Of a stretch of 64,000 bases of DNA, positions 1 through 13,105 are shown piece after piece. The notes under the pieces were generated by a model. The model ran no database searches, had not been told where the DNA came from, and saw only the letters and a list, made by a program, of their open reading frames with translations. Numbering within the stretch: the first letter of the stretch is position 1; each line of letters opens with the position of its first letter. A program made the translations under genes and the position numbers. The stretch is from positions 1,130,928 through 1,194,927 of the forward strand of contig NW_025064882.1 in NCBI RefSeq assembly GCF_019112545.1. Direction: 5' to 3'. The stretch comes from Guyanagaster necrorhizus. Its lineage: Eukaryota > Basidiomycota > Agaricomycetes > Agaricales > Physalacriaceae.

Positions 1-1520
1 CACCGTCAGTCAGAGGAGGCCAACTTCCACCAGATCCGGCTCCTCCCATCGGTTTCCCTGACGTTCAAGTCCCACAGTCGCCACGTCATTCCGTTTCCGG
101 TGTCAAAAATACGGTGGAGGCGTCAATCGAAGCGCCAGTCTCGTTGCCGCCCTCGGACAATCAGGTTGATCATGCACACTCAGGCTCTCATGTGGCTTCA
201 GCTGTTGCAAGTCCCAAGAAGTCTGGCGCAGCAACGCCACTGGCAGCTGAAAGTCACTCAATTTCGCCAGTGTCGTCGGAACCTGCTCCAGCGCCTGTTG
301 AGTCTCTATCTAAGCCAATGTCACCTGTCATTGCCCCCTTATCTTCACCTCTGATTTTAAACGACGATTCCAATCCTTGGACAAATGCAACTGATGCCCC
401 GGAAGTCGAATCATCGAATCCACCAGAGGAAACATCCGTCCTGTTCTCTACCGAACCACTCGTGGCCAGCAATAATCTTTCAAGATCGCTGAGCGGTAAC
501 AAGACGCCTAAAGCAGCTACGCCGAGGGTAGAACCCTCGCCAAAGCCAGAGCCATTCACATTAGCGGCTCTTGCAAGTCGGATTGCTTCGTCTGCTTTCG
601 GAGGCAATGGAACCAGCAAAACGTCGAGGATCTCTGGATCAACTTCATCGAAGGCAGGATCCTCTCTATCCCCTGTCGTTTCACAGGTTGCGGAGGTCAA
701 AGTTCCTCCTCAAGCAGATAATATGGCGCCTCCTCCTGACCCTACAGCGGAAGCGACATCCCCGCAAATTGTTGCAGCAAAATCTCTCATTTCATCGCCA
801 AGGCCACCAAAGTCACCAATGGCACCCCTATCTACTACACACTCACCCAAGCCAGAGACGACGGAACCTCTTCCAGAGACTTCTGCGTCATCAATAGATC
901 CGGCCCCTTCGTCGTCGCCCGAGGCTGAGGCTGATGAGATACCAGTTGAGGCATCTTCTGCCGTTCCCGCTGTCCCAAAGTCAGCTGCTCCATCCAAACC
1001 ACCTTCGCCGAAACCAGAGAACAAGGTATTCGAAAGCTCCGCAGAAGCGTCATCGGCAGAAGGGCTAGCACTAGCAGAAGCACCAGGAAGCCCAGCACCA
1101 GTGGAACCAGCAGTGATCGCACCCGTAGAACCAGCAACAGTCGAACCAACTGCTGAAACAGAACATCCCGCCATAGCAGAAGAAACCATCTCAGACCTAG
1201 TAGTCATGGAGACGACTCAAGCGAGTAGCACGGAGGCTGAAGCACCACCAACAGATACAGCACCGCCGGAAGAAACGTCTATAGCTGATTTACCCAAATC
1301 CCCCGTTCCGAAAACACCGCTGAAGTTGGATACAGACATCCCACCAACGACAGGTCCGTCGTCGGCGGCTGACGCGGCAACCACGTCCTTTACAGAGGCC
1401 GGAACTACCGACAAGGATGAGGAGGCAAAAGATGATGAGGCAAAAGACGAGGAGCCGGAGGAACCCAACCAGAATCAAGGTGCGAAGAAGAACAAGAAGA
1501 AGAAGAGTAAGAAGAAGTAA
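1..1520 (+). CDS. Ser/Pro/Ala-rich low-complexity protein with lysine-rich tail (5' partial)
   Basis: The frame is open from the left edge (codons starting at position 3) to the stop at 1518-1520, so only the C-terminal ~500 residues are present and the true start lies outside the window. The protein is intrinsically disordered in character: long runs rich in Ser, Pro, Ala, Glu and Thr, no predicted membrane segment and no catalytic motif. It ends with an acidic stretch (DKDEEAKDDEAKDEEPEE) followed by a polybasic tail (KKNKKKKSKKK). I do not recognise the family. The acidic-then-basic end resembles nucleic-acid- or ribosome-associated disordered tails, but that is only a resemblance. It is convergent with the PDH E1 alpha gene, with about 270 bp of shared 3' flank. 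Confidence 0.75.
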   Translation, partial: PSVRGGQLPPDPAPPIGFPDVQVPQSPRHSVSGVKNTVEASIEAPVSLPPSDNQVDHAHSGSHVASAVASPKKSGAATPLAAESHSISPVSSEPAPAPVESLSKPMSPVIAPLSSPLILNDDSNPWTNATDAPEVESSNPPEETSVLFSTEPLVASNNLSRSLSGNKTPKAATPRVEPSPKPEPFTLAALASRIASSAFGGNGTSKTSRISGSTSSKAGSSLSPVVSQVAEVKVPPQADNMAPPPDPTAEATSPQIVAAKSLISSPRPPKSPMAPLSTTHSPKPETTEPLPETSASSIDPAPSSSPEAEADEIPVEASSAVPAVPKSAAPSKPPSPKPENKVFESSAEASSAEGLALAEAPGSPAPVEPAVIAPVEPATVEPTAETEHPAIAEETISDLVVMETTQASSTEAEAPPTDTAPPEETSIADLPKSPVPKTPLKLDTDIPPTTGPSSAADAATTSFTEAGTTDKDEEAKDDEAKDEEPEEPNQNQGAKKNKKKKSKKK

Positions 1521-1792
1521 AGAGTTAGAGATACTGGCACTTTCTTTCCCTTGGCCGTGATGTTTTCACGTGGAGCATATGATATACGGTTAGGTATAAT
1601 GTCTTGCTTAATTTACTTCAGGAATTCTGCTGGCTCGATGCTGGATTCATGGAACATGATTGAATTAAGAACGGAATCCACAGTAAGCATAACACGACAT
1701 GGATAAGGGAGGAAGCCCATCCATCACGATAAATATGTAAGATATCTAAGAGATCAGTGTGCGTCTAGTAATAGTGAACCTAAGACTTGGGT

Positions 1793-3328
1793 TCAGCCTC
1801 CCCGTACAATATATACAGTTGAATATCTCACCTCTTCCCGTTCACGACCTCTCATGAAAGGCGGCTCAGTACCAGCATAGTAGATCGACGTCCAAAGTTC
1901 CTTAGTATCAGGTTCCGGGGAAGCCTTGGCTTCCTCAACCGCCGCATCGACCTCGGCCTTTGCGTCCTTGTCGATTTGCTGAGGAATGGATTAGAAATTG
2001 GGAAGTAATATGCTCAAAAGAATATTTCACCTTGAGCTCTTGCTCGGTGGCGAGACCCCACTCCTCGATGTACTTCTGGAGACCGTGGATAGGGTCTTGG
2101 GTACTTCGCATCCGCTGGACTTCTTCACGTGTGCGGTAAGTAGTACCAGGATCAGACATCCTGATGTGCGCACAGATTAGATCTGGTGAGTTCACGCAAA
2201 AACATTGGTGGACTTACGAGTGTCCACCATATCGATAGGTGACGAATTCGAGGAGGAGAGGCCCTTTCTTGTCTTCAACAGTCCACTTTCTGGCGTACTC
2301 TACAGCCTGCTTGGCAGCAACGATATCCATTCCATTAACCTAGAGAGATGATCGCTAGCATCATGTTCTGTAGAGGATAAAAGGTGTATTACCTGGAGAC
2401 CAGGAATGTAATCCCCCCGCTTAAAGTATTCAGTGTTGGCTGAGCTGCGCTCCGCGGATGTTCCCATTCCATATTTGTTGTTTTCACAAACGAAGACGCA
2501 GGGAAGATCCCATAATTTAGCCTAAAAGTACACTTTAGCATTATACGACGCAAGCAGTCAAGCTTACCATGTTGAAAGCTTCAAACACTTGCCCCTGGTT
2601 AGCAGCTCCGTCACCATAGAGTGCAAAGGTGCAACGAGGGTGTTCAGAATATTTTTGAGCAAAAGCAAGACCAGCTCCGAGGGGAACCTGGGCTCCGACA
2701 ATACCATTTCCACCAAAGAATGTAGGAGTAAAGATGTGCATTGAACCCCCTTTGCCGTGGGACATTCCAATCTTTCGTCCCAAGAGCTCACCAATAACAC
2801 CCTTTATAGATCCGCCACGAAGGACTGCAAAAGGATGGCAGCGATAAGAAGTGATGACATAGTCGTCAGGCGTCAGACCATGGTGAATACCGACAGAGAC
2901 GGCTTCCTGGATAAGTCTTCAGTAGCAGTAGAAATTTTCCACACAGACAACACACCTGTCCAATAGCCAAATGGCAGAAGCCACGAATGAGTTTTGCCTG
3001 GTATAACGCGCCAGCGGCTTGCTCCATTCGACGCATCGTCGACATCCGCCTGAACATCGTTATGAGCTCGTCCTTGGAGACTTGAACGTCCAGTGAAGGA
3101 GGCTCGCAGTTGAATGTCTGGAACGAGTCTTCATGCAGCTTGACCTTGAAAGGGCCTGAGATAGAGGCATCTTCATGAAGAGTCGTGGTGTCAGCCGAGG
3201 TTTGGATAGTGCGTACGAAGGGCTACATCGCATCAGAGTTACTGGGCTTCATCATTGAGGACAGCGAGGAGAGGACATACCGCTCGGAATATCCTTTGGG
3301 AGGCACGAAGACGAGCCAGCGAGGCCAT
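1793..3328 (-). CDS. PDA1: Pyruvate dehydrogenase E1 component subunit alpha, mitochondrial
   Basis: Thiamine-diphosphate-dependent E1 alpha subunit of the mitochondrial pyruvate dehydrogenase complex, which decarboxylates pyruvate and transfers the acetyl group to E2 lipoamide. Exons decode to the family signatures [13 protein letters not shown], the ThDP/Mg motif [16 protein letters not shown] near 2580-2640, and the phosphorylation-loop-like [15 protein letters not shown] near 2110-2165. The start at 3326-3328 opens [16 protein letters not shown], an Arg-rich, acid-free leader typical of mitochondrial import, split by an intron right after it. The last residues are uncertain: reading straight through gives a stop at 1793-1795. 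An intron of only 34 nt would instead give a stop at 1780-1782, but that is too short to be likely. The family call is very secure, exon edges less so. Confidence 0.93.
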
Positions 3329-3597
3329 GGTGGTAAGGGAAAAGCAACGCCCAAAATGTGGGTCAGCCCCGGCAAAAGTCCGCCAAAATTTGGGGTGGTT
3401 TGCCCTGTGGGAAAGTTTTGCCTATCTGATAGGCCCTACGATTTGAACACCATGAGAAATATACAAGTATGATATATGTATCTTGCACTCAAGTTGGTAA
3501 TTGGAAATCACCGAGCCTCGTCATGAGCAGACATTGCAAACCAGGGACGCAACTATTTCATTATCTGGATGAGGTACAAACGTGAACTTGGCGAAAA

Positions 3598-6359
3598 TTA
3601 TGGTCCGTATTCTAGCCAGTTCAATGCCAACCGTGCATGCTCAATAATGTCCTTCTCTTCTTCGATAGCGCTGCTTGTATGTGCATGGCTCATAGTCAAT
3701 CCTCCGCCAGTCCACTCGCAGATATGCCGCAATGTCGACAGAATGCCGGCTTCGACCATCTCCTTCCGTCCATTGGAGCTTCTCCGTGCAAGCTCAAGGA
3801 TACATCCGACTGCTGGCCGACGAATTTCAGGTTTGCACTCTGCCAGACATGTCTTGAGGGAAAGAAGGATTTTGGGACAAGATAAGATGAGGTCCTGCTG
3901 GACTTCAGAACCATTGGCGAGATTCGCAAGGAGAGACGCCGCCTTGACAAATAGGTAAATGAGATTATTTCACCCTCTACATATTAAAAAGACACACCTG
4001 AAGGACGACGTCTTCGTCACGAGATTCCAAAGTTACTACAAGACGGTCTAGTAGAATATGCGTGCCCAAGCCTTCAAAGACCATGTCGATGGCCTCTTCG
4101 TCTTCAGCTAAATTCCGCACGATGTTGAATGCTTGTTCCTGGATACCTTCTGCCGGATCAGCAAGTAATCTAGAATATCCGATTATTATGAAAGGTTCCC
4201 TGGCACAAACATAGATGGCATACCTGGAGAGCTGGGACCAACCGATCTGGTTCATAACCTCCTTTTTAATTTCTAGCGATGTCTTGCGCAGTAAATTTTT
4301 GATGGCCCATAAAGCACTTAATCGTAACGTCGGATCCCCAGAGCCCAAAAGCTGTATGAGGCGTGGTAGTAGTCCTTGATCTAGATATACCTGCATCCTC
4401 ACTAAGTATAGGGGAAACACAGAACGAAAGGAAAAACATACGGGTCTCAACGGAGAAAATTCGTTGACGATGTTACACACTGCAGAAAGCGCAGCAGACA
4501 ATACCCTTCTATCTTCATCTTCCTTCTTGAATATTTGAAAGACGACCATACCCAGGCCACTATCTACGAGATTGGTGCGTAATACAGCCACAGCCCGGCT
4601 GAGGGCCCGTATGCACTGACAAGCGGCATATCGGACTCCCACATGACGATGCGACAGGGAGACATGAATAGTGGGAAGTAATTTCAAGTCATCAGTCAAA
4701 GATCTACGAATGTCATTGTCGAACATTGAAATGGATGCTATTGCTGTAAGAGCGGCCTTCATAAGGAGGACAGTCTGCTTAGCTTTCTCAGAAGGAGGCA
4801 CTCTGTGCATACCTCTCTTAGTGAAGACACACTCTCGGGTTCTTCCTCTTCCCTTTCGTTCAAATCCGGGGGCGTGATAGACTGAACTAACGCAGCAAGT
4901 CGCCGAAGAGACCCACGTTCCCATGCTATGTGGCACAGAATTGCTTCATCGGTAACCAGATAATCTAGGACATGATGTAAGAACGTGTGGAACCGTACAT
5001 CAGAGAGCATACATAAGATGAAGCAAGCTTTGCATCGGTTCTGTACTGTACCTGTAGGCGGCGTGGCAATCATGCGATTTACGACGCTTAATATCGTCCT
5101 TGCAGAGTAGTCATCGACAGGTGCGGAATGACTTGCACTGGATCGAACAATATGTATCACGCTTGGAAACTATAAGTCAGCGGTTAGCACGGAACAGTGA
5201 CGACAATACCATAGACAAGCAGCCAGCTGAACCTCAGGAATCCTGGATTTTGTTAGTGAAAGAATGTGTGAGAGTGTTGCTAAACGAGTTAGACAATGAT
5301 TAGGCAAACAAAGTTGCGGACTCACCATCTTTCTCAGCGATGGGTTTCGTTAGAGCTACTGCCACGGTTGCATTATCCTTGCAAAGGGCAGCCAGGGCTA
5401 ACAACAGGCTTTCCTGATACTATAGCTACATTAAATGCGAAGATATATGATGAATACTGAAAACGTACTTTGTAATCTCTACTGGTCAGCAACAGTGAAC
5501 TGAGATTTCTAGCGGCCCAACCTCCATGACGATGCAACGAGCTTGAATTTGTTGAAGTCTTTTCCCATCCGCGCTTTGTTTTGACTTCTCTCGCGCGATC
5601 CGCGACAGGCAGCCACTCTGTGACTGCTGTTCGGTGCTCCGCTGTCCGAAGAGCACTCCCAAGTAGTAGTGCTATCGATGTGCTGGTCTGAACCGACGGA
5701 TCAATGAGAAGAGGAAGATAAATGTCCAGAGAATCGATCTTCAAGATTCAAGTCCGTCAATTTAGGCCATCTGGAGAAAAAACTGACACCAACATGAAAC
5801 AGGAAATCCAGAGTGACTTTTGCCTCGTTCCTGATGGCAGATGAATCTGCCCTCAAGCCCCACTGTGACGGACCCACGGTCTCTGCAACAGCCACGGCGA
5901 TAGCTCTCAATGCACGAGTGAATGCAGCTCTGAGGAATGTCGAATCGGTTGGTTGTATTTTGGCAATGGCAAACAACAACGCCCGATGGACGTCGGCCCT
6001 CAGCAAGCTCCCCAGGGCGTCTTCAGAACCTATAAGAAAGGCTTCATCAGTTATGAGAGGCCCAATTTGACGACGACAGAGGGACCATAAGATATCGACG
6101 TTATGATATGGGCGGCCTCGATGCGAATATCGTCCTTTGACCCTTGCGGCTCATCTACTACAGGCTCGCGATTCAAAGATTCGACAAGCCTTCACGTAAA
6201 GTCAATACAACGTTCTGGAAAGAAAGATTAGAAGTCAGATGTGACTTACATTTGAATAAATACCTCGTCCCGAGCACACTGCAGCTTGACGGATGGATTC
6301 CCAATGACATTGTTCTTGATTTGCTTCAGATTAGATACAGTCATTGCTTCAATGGTCAT
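3598..6359 (-). CDS. GID5: Armadillo-repeat protein, ARMC8/Vid28 (Gid5) subunit of the GID/CTLH E3 ligase
   Basis: Multi-exon gene encoding tandem armadillo-type helical repeats. The start at 6357-6359 gives MTIEAMTVSNLKQIKNNVIG, which fits the N-terminus of ARMC8-type proteins (LKxxKNxVIGN). Internal repeats include RLIQLLGSGDPTLRLSALWAIKNLL near 4290-4370 and AFNIVRNLAEDEEAIDMVFEG near 4080-4150. The C-terminal exon runs ASLLANLANGSEVQQDLI to LNWLEYGP, then stop at 3598-3600. In yeast and animals this subunit is a scaffold of the GID/CTLH ubiquitin ligase, which degrades gluconeogenic enzymes and other substrates; that role is inferred from family. It is divergent from the F-box gene at 6684, with a 324-bp shared upstream region. 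Another ARM protein is possible but less likely given the N-terminal match. Confidence 0.82.
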
Positions 6360-6683
6360 CGCTACGTGTCTTGCCTGACCGAAATGGATCCGAGCGTTAC
6401 GGTAATGTAGGTGAGGTGGCAACAGAATGTGAACAGGAGCTGTGCCATTTTGGGGCAGCTGCTTGATGGCTCAACGATGATAAATTTTTCAATGATACAT
6501 ATTCTGTGCATTGCTTGCTCAATGTGGACGCCGAAGAAAGGTAAGGGTATACGTATAACTTGACAATAATAAAGCAGATTTTTTGTGTATATGCCATGGT
6601 CGATGGGGGCGAGAGCCCAAGCCATGGCTGAATTTGATCAGACCTGCACAGCCATTGGACCCTCCTTGAATATACATACTATC
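6360..6683. promoter_or_regulatory. Divergent intergenic region, ARMC8-like / F-box-like
   Basis: 324 bp between two divergent starts, expected to hold both promoters. Upstream in-frame Met codons of the rightward gene occur near 6591-6625, so part of this could be coding if that gene starts earlier. I see no clear TATA box or repeat. Confidence 0.5.
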
Positions 6684-8183
6684 ATGGTCGAGCTGCCTCC
6701 AGAGCTATGGCTCTACCTCGCAGAATTCATCCCAGACAGTGAACTTAGAAATCTCCTTGATGTCAGCCGTATCTTCTACGAGATCGCGCTGAATGTCAGA
6801 TATAAGGAGATCGCAATAGAAGGCATCGACTCGCGTACAGTTGCGCTGTTGAAAAGACTGAGGCAAGTGCATTTATTGTACATTTCTTATATAAATAATG
6901 TTTGTATCTTTATAGGGATCCAGAGGTTGCGAAAAGGGTCTTGCACCTGAGCATCGTCTCTCACGGCACTCGCAGGCAGTTGATCCACGATGTCCAAAAA
7001 TTTCGGTTCGCAGACTTTGGCCGCCGTAAGAACCTCTCAGTAGAACGCGCTACCCAACTCCTCATAGACGTTCTCACCGGCTTCACAAACCTAAATGAAT
7101 TTTCTATCGATTTTTGGGGGCTTCCATCCAGCTATAAATTGGTACCATTCCTCAACGCCGCTTGGTCGACGTTTGGTAAACAGATCCGTACCCTTTTCCT
7201 CTCGGGACATTTGGATGCGCTTCGTATTATCGTCGAGACCAGTACCCCAATGGAATCGCTCGAATCGCTGAGAATTCAGCTAACAGCTTCCATTTACCCT
7301 CTGACAGATGCCGGAAACTCGATTGAATCTGTCTTGGCTCTCAGAAAGTTCATTAATGGGTTGAGCCCTCGATTGAAGACTCTCCGTCTGTGGTCATGGG
7401 CATCTACAGACGTATCGATGTTATTTGTTGGTTTGGACCACTTTCCACTGTTGCACCGCTTCCACATCCGCACCGCCTTCAATAAAGCGTTCCCGTCAGA
7501 TCCATCCGGTTTATCCCGTTTCGTTCAAAGCCACGCAAGCACACTCTATGATCTACAATTGTGGCTGCACCCTGCTGGATCTTCCGTAGACCCCTCGATG
7601 GACCAGCCACTAAGTGAATGGTTGTTGGCTACCGTGGACCCAATTCCGGAGTTTCCAGTATTGAAAGACCTACAATTCTACCCCACTCATCTCCGTGGTG
7701 GTTTCGACGCCTTTCTTCTCACGATACAGCGTTCAACGAATACCCTTATCAACCTCATTTCGCGAGATCATTATCTTTCATCTCAGGAAACCATTCGGCT
7801 TATAGATGCCTTGGCATATAATGGTCCCAACAAAACCCTGATATCATTGCGTCTTAATATGATCGTTTTCACGGGGGACGTTATTGATGCAATGGCCGAA
7901 AAGCTACCTGGCTTGGTGTCACTCAGGTTGTACATCGGGGATAACCAAGTGAGCCCATTTGAGCATCGTGTATCATGCAACGTACTGACATGTGTGGTTG
8001 TAGGAATCGTTTGAGGACATCATGAATAATCGCTCCTTGACCAGTTGGGGGTTGTATGATGTCGGAATTTGGTGTGGGGGTTCGGTATTTGATGGTGAAT
8101 CGATGCGACTACTTGCTCGTTGTATTCCATCGGTCCGAAGCTTCTGGGGCAATGGACACATGAAGACAGACAACACCCCTTGA
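6684..8183 (+). CDS. F-box-like / LRR-type basidiomycete protein
   Basis: The start at 6684 gives MVELPPELWLYLAEFIPDSE followed by LRNLLDVSRIFYEIAL, the degenerate F-box pattern (LPPEL...F...L..L..VS+.FY) common in expanded Agaricomycete families. About 400 residues with irregular leucine-rich segments follow (LFLSGHLDALRIIV, LRSFWGNG). F-box proteins recruit substrates to SCF ubiquitin ligases; the substrate is unknown. Three exons: the first intron (6863-6915) has a GC-AG border, since only gcaagt...tatag keeps the frame (AG|G). The second is a normal GT-AG intron near 7950-8005. The last exon ends with a TGA at 8181-8183. It is convergent with the CRAL-TRIO gene, whose stop is only 68 bp away. 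Confidence 0.8.
6863..6915 (+). other. GC-AG intron in the F-box-like gene
   Basis: The exon ends ...CTG AG and the intron starts gcaagtgc, the consensus for GC-type donors. It ends ttatag before G GAT CCA. A GT donor four bases downstream would shift the frame, so the GC donor is required to join LKRL to RDPEVAKR. Confidence 0.75.
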
Positions 8184-8251
8184 ATTTTTATTCACCTAAT
8201 ATGTGTCTAATCTAATATATTACCTCCAGACCAAGGCCCTATGTACGGCTA

Positions 8252-9391
8252 CTAGGCAACTTCAACCATCACCTTATTATCCACGACAGCGACGATATCT
8301 TGCGTGGCTGGTGTCTTCTCGTTAACTAGATCTGTATCCGCCTTGTAATCGACCTCCTTTATACCCACTGTCCCACCCAACTGTCGCCACTTTTCTAGGA
8401 GCTTCTTCTTCCTTTCCTTGCACATCGCATCTATCGCGGGCCAATACTTCTCATGCTCGTAGACAAATTCGCAGTCGCCTCCCCAATGCTCTTTCATAAC
8501 ATTGTCTGCGGCGACGATGCCATCTTTAACAACATCGGGATTGAACTTCATCTTTTCTCTCGTGATGGGATCAATGAAGGGAGAAACGAGTTTGAAGAAG
8601 GCATTGAGTAAGAAAGGAACATTGATAATGAGTGCCACACCGAGACGTTCTGGATAGTGATTCTGGAGGACATTCAAGAACTGTCTTGCTGTGCCCAAAG
8701 AAGGACTCTTGGCTTTGTCTGCAAAGTTGATAAAGAGGGCAACGGTTCTACAAAAAAAGAGTAAGAAGAGTAAAGGAAAGTCGTGATTGACGCGCACTCT
8801 ACACCAGATGGCATCATGTCTATACAGCTTTCAAGAATCCAGACAACGAATTCAATTTGGCGTGGAGACTCTTCGGTATTTTGCCGACTGGGAAACATAT
8901 AGTAGCCAGGTTTCCCATCGACTGTGAAGCCGAAGATGACTTGTTTTCCCGTTGAAGCCTAGGCATCGCATCAGTCCCAAATAGTGGGGTACAGGAACAG
9001 AGATCCTCACTTCTGGTTCAACATGTTCCGATGTCAAAGTAGTATAGAGACCATAGCTGCGTCTCCATTTCAGGGTGTCTTCTATTCGATGGATTGCAAC
9101 TTCAGTCTTCCATTTGGACGCGCGAAGGTACCTTTAAGAGAATGAGCTGAGATAACGATGAAAGAGAAAAGAAAACCCGCACCTCAAAATGCATTCGTGC
9201 GACAGCCAGAACTTCTCTTCCTCCATGAGTTCAGCGTTTTCTTCAAGACCCGGAATGTTGTAGTCAGGCTTGGCAAAATAGCCGTATACTGTTTGATACA
9301 TAGTAGACTGCTTTTCTGTCAAGGAAGCGACATGCGGGGGAACTGAGGGCTTGGAAGGCGGAGGGATAGGGAAATGGATAGGTTTCGACAT
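8252..9391 (-). CDS. CRAL-TRIO (Sec14-like) lipid-transfer protein
   Basis: The start at 9389-9391 gives MSKPIHFPIPPPSKPSVPPH, then an N-terminal CRAL-TRIO-N helix region (ENAELMEEEKFWLSHECILRYL). The lipid-binding CRAL-TRIO domain follows across the next exons, with VALFINFADKAKSPS, ARQFLNVLQNHYPERLG and VALIINVPFLLNAFFKLVSPF. The NHYPERLG segment followed by the IINVP strand is diagnostic for the Sec14 superfamily. The C-terminus (LEKWRQLGGTVG...) is charged and ends VEVA. Such proteins bind phosphatidylinositol, phosphatidylcholine or sterols and couple lipid transfer to PI-kinase signalling; the ligand cannot be told from sequence. Intron near 8750-8800 and further introns near 8960-9015 and 9120-9180. 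It is divergent from the proline iminopeptidase gene. Confidence 0.88.
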
Positions 9392-9699
9392 GGCGGAAGA
9401 TAGTCAAAGGCAAGCCTCAAGGTACGCGACCTAAGCACCCTCGAGTTGTCAGCGTTCATATCAAGGGCGACCATGCCTAAAAAGGAGATCACCTTCAAAA
9501 TATCAGGAGAAGGAGATCAGTATCAGGAATGAATTAATACTTAAAATAAATTCCCAGAAAAGTGTAATTTATGGTACGATTTCGGTAAGAGCACTTTTCG
9601 GTGTAAAGCCCCTACATGACCAGTTCGATCCGTCATCCGATCATCCCACGAGGTCGACCATTACCCCACATCGGACGCACGAGCCAACTGCATACATCC
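9392..9699. promoter_or_regulatory. Divergent intergenic region, CRAL-TRIO / proline iminopeptidase
   Basis: 308 bp between two divergent start codons and so the likely shared promoter. I see no clear TATA box, repeat or small ORF worth calling. Confidence 0.45.
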
Positions 9700-11553
<1,854 letters not shown>

Positions 11554-11828
11554 AAGGATCATGAGATAAATGTCACGATTAACGATTTGCAGTAGTTGAT
11601 ACCTATTAGCGTGGATGTTGACGTATGTCGAGAACGGTGTTGGCATCTGTAATCATCTATAGAAGCGGATGAGAACACATACATATTGAATATCTGAGTC
11701 AAGAACTGAATTCAGCCGCTCGACCGCTTATCTAGCATCTTGCAGATGACCACATCGCTTATTAACCGTCTGACTCCTTTGCGTACAAAAGAGTTTCGCA
11801 GGATAGACATGGGTCTTTACAACACATC

Positions 11829-12707
11829 ATGTCCGCTGTTCGCATCGAACGCTCCTTGAAACGAATTCGCGTCTTGTTTGGAGGCGTCGTCATTGTCGAT
11901 ACAAAGAGTGCGAAACTGATGTACGTACCAGTCTCATGCAGTTCGGCTCGACTGTTAACGTTCTTGACCAGTTGGGACTCGCCGTTCTACCCATTATACT
12001 ACTTCAATGTCTCCGAGCTGCCTGAAAAGCACCTTCAAGGGAAGCAAGCAACCTCCGACGGCTCGCAGTACGATGTGGTCGTAGGCGCACGGAAAGCACC
12101 AGTTGCATTGCAAGTATTCAGTTCTGGTGATCGCGCAGGTTTCTTTAAGCTCAACTTTGGAGCCATGGATGCTTGGTTTGAAGAAGAAGAGCAGATATTT
12201 GTGCACCCCAAGGATCCCTACAAGGTGTGTATATGAACGATCCGTTGCAGTAAAGATACCAATGGCAAGATCTATAGCGCGTTGACGTCCTTCAGTCTTC
12301 GCGTCACATCCGTATCGAAATCGATGGCGTCCAAGTCGCTAATACTACCAAGCCCCGCCTCTTGTTCGAGACGTCTCTTCCTGTCCGTACCTATATTCCC
12401 AAGACGGACTGCAGGCTTGATTTATTGGTACCTTCCGACCTGAAGACCTCATGCCCTTACAAGGTGTGCCCTCCATCTTTTCCCTGAGTTCCAATACAAG
12501 TTGATGCGTATTTCACAATAGGGAGAAGCGAGCTACTACCACGTTCAGCTTTCACCTGACAATCGAAAGGACAACGTCGTATGGTGGTATCGCAACGCAA
12601 ACTTGGAATGTGCTTCTATCACCGGTTTTGTTGCGTTTTACGACGAGAAGGTTGATGTCTGGGTCGATGGCGAGAAACAGACACGGCCATCGACTCACTG
12701 GTCATAG
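11829..12707 (+). CDS. Tandem DUF427 (NTP_transf_9) domain protein
   Basis: The start at 11829 gives MSAVRIERSLKRIRVLFGGV. Two successive DUF427 units are visible. The first is GGVVIVDTKSAKL|IWDSPFYPLYYF with a partner strand up to EEEEQIFVHPKDPYK. The second begins RIEIDGVQVANTTKPRLLFETSLPVRTYIPKTDCR and ends EASYYHVQL...DNVVWWYRNANLECASITGFVAFYDEKVDVWVDG. The W-Y-x-N...G-x-V-A-F-Y signature is typical. The family is widespread in bacteria and fungi and poorly characterised; Pfam groups it with nucleotidyltransferase-like folds, but no activity should be assumed. Introns near 11921-11971, 12224-12276 and 12464-12523. Tandem with the GMC gene. Confidence 0.85.
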
Positions 12708-13105
12708 TAACTCGGATTCAATTTACAACTATGTTGGAAGAGGTCGAGAATTTCCGTGTAATATTAAAATCATACTGCTTTGGGTCTCTGCGGTCCGCCC
12801 TCGGATCGATTCCGAGCAACGTTTCATTTCACACTCGTCGAAGCATAAAGGCAGGTCATCGACAGTCTAAAGTTTTGATTCAACACCCTTGTCATGAGTT
12901 GCCTTAAACGAGTTTGGCTAGTATTTTGAGGTCCAGATTCTGCCGGTGATTCTGATGTGGTTACTATTAGTATGTGAATTTAACGTAAGTCAACCCACGG
13001 AACAGTTGTTATTATCAGTCTGATGTACGCACCCCTCATGACCTCCGGGGAAAACGAAAGGCATATAAAGCCGACTACACGACGACGTGGCTTTACCCAC
13101 TTTTG
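12708..13105 (+). promoter_or_regulatory. Upstream region of the GMC gene with TATA-like element
   Basis: 398 bp between the DUF427 stop and the GMC start. A TATA-like box (catataaag, about 13062-13070) lies some 40 bp before the start codon at 13106, a spacing that would leave a very short 5' UTR. Nothing else is evident. Confidence 0.5.

Noticed and set aside
1780..1830. 34-nt intron at the end of PDA1
   Set aside because: Too short for fungal spliceosomal introns; reading through to the stop at 1793 is simpler.
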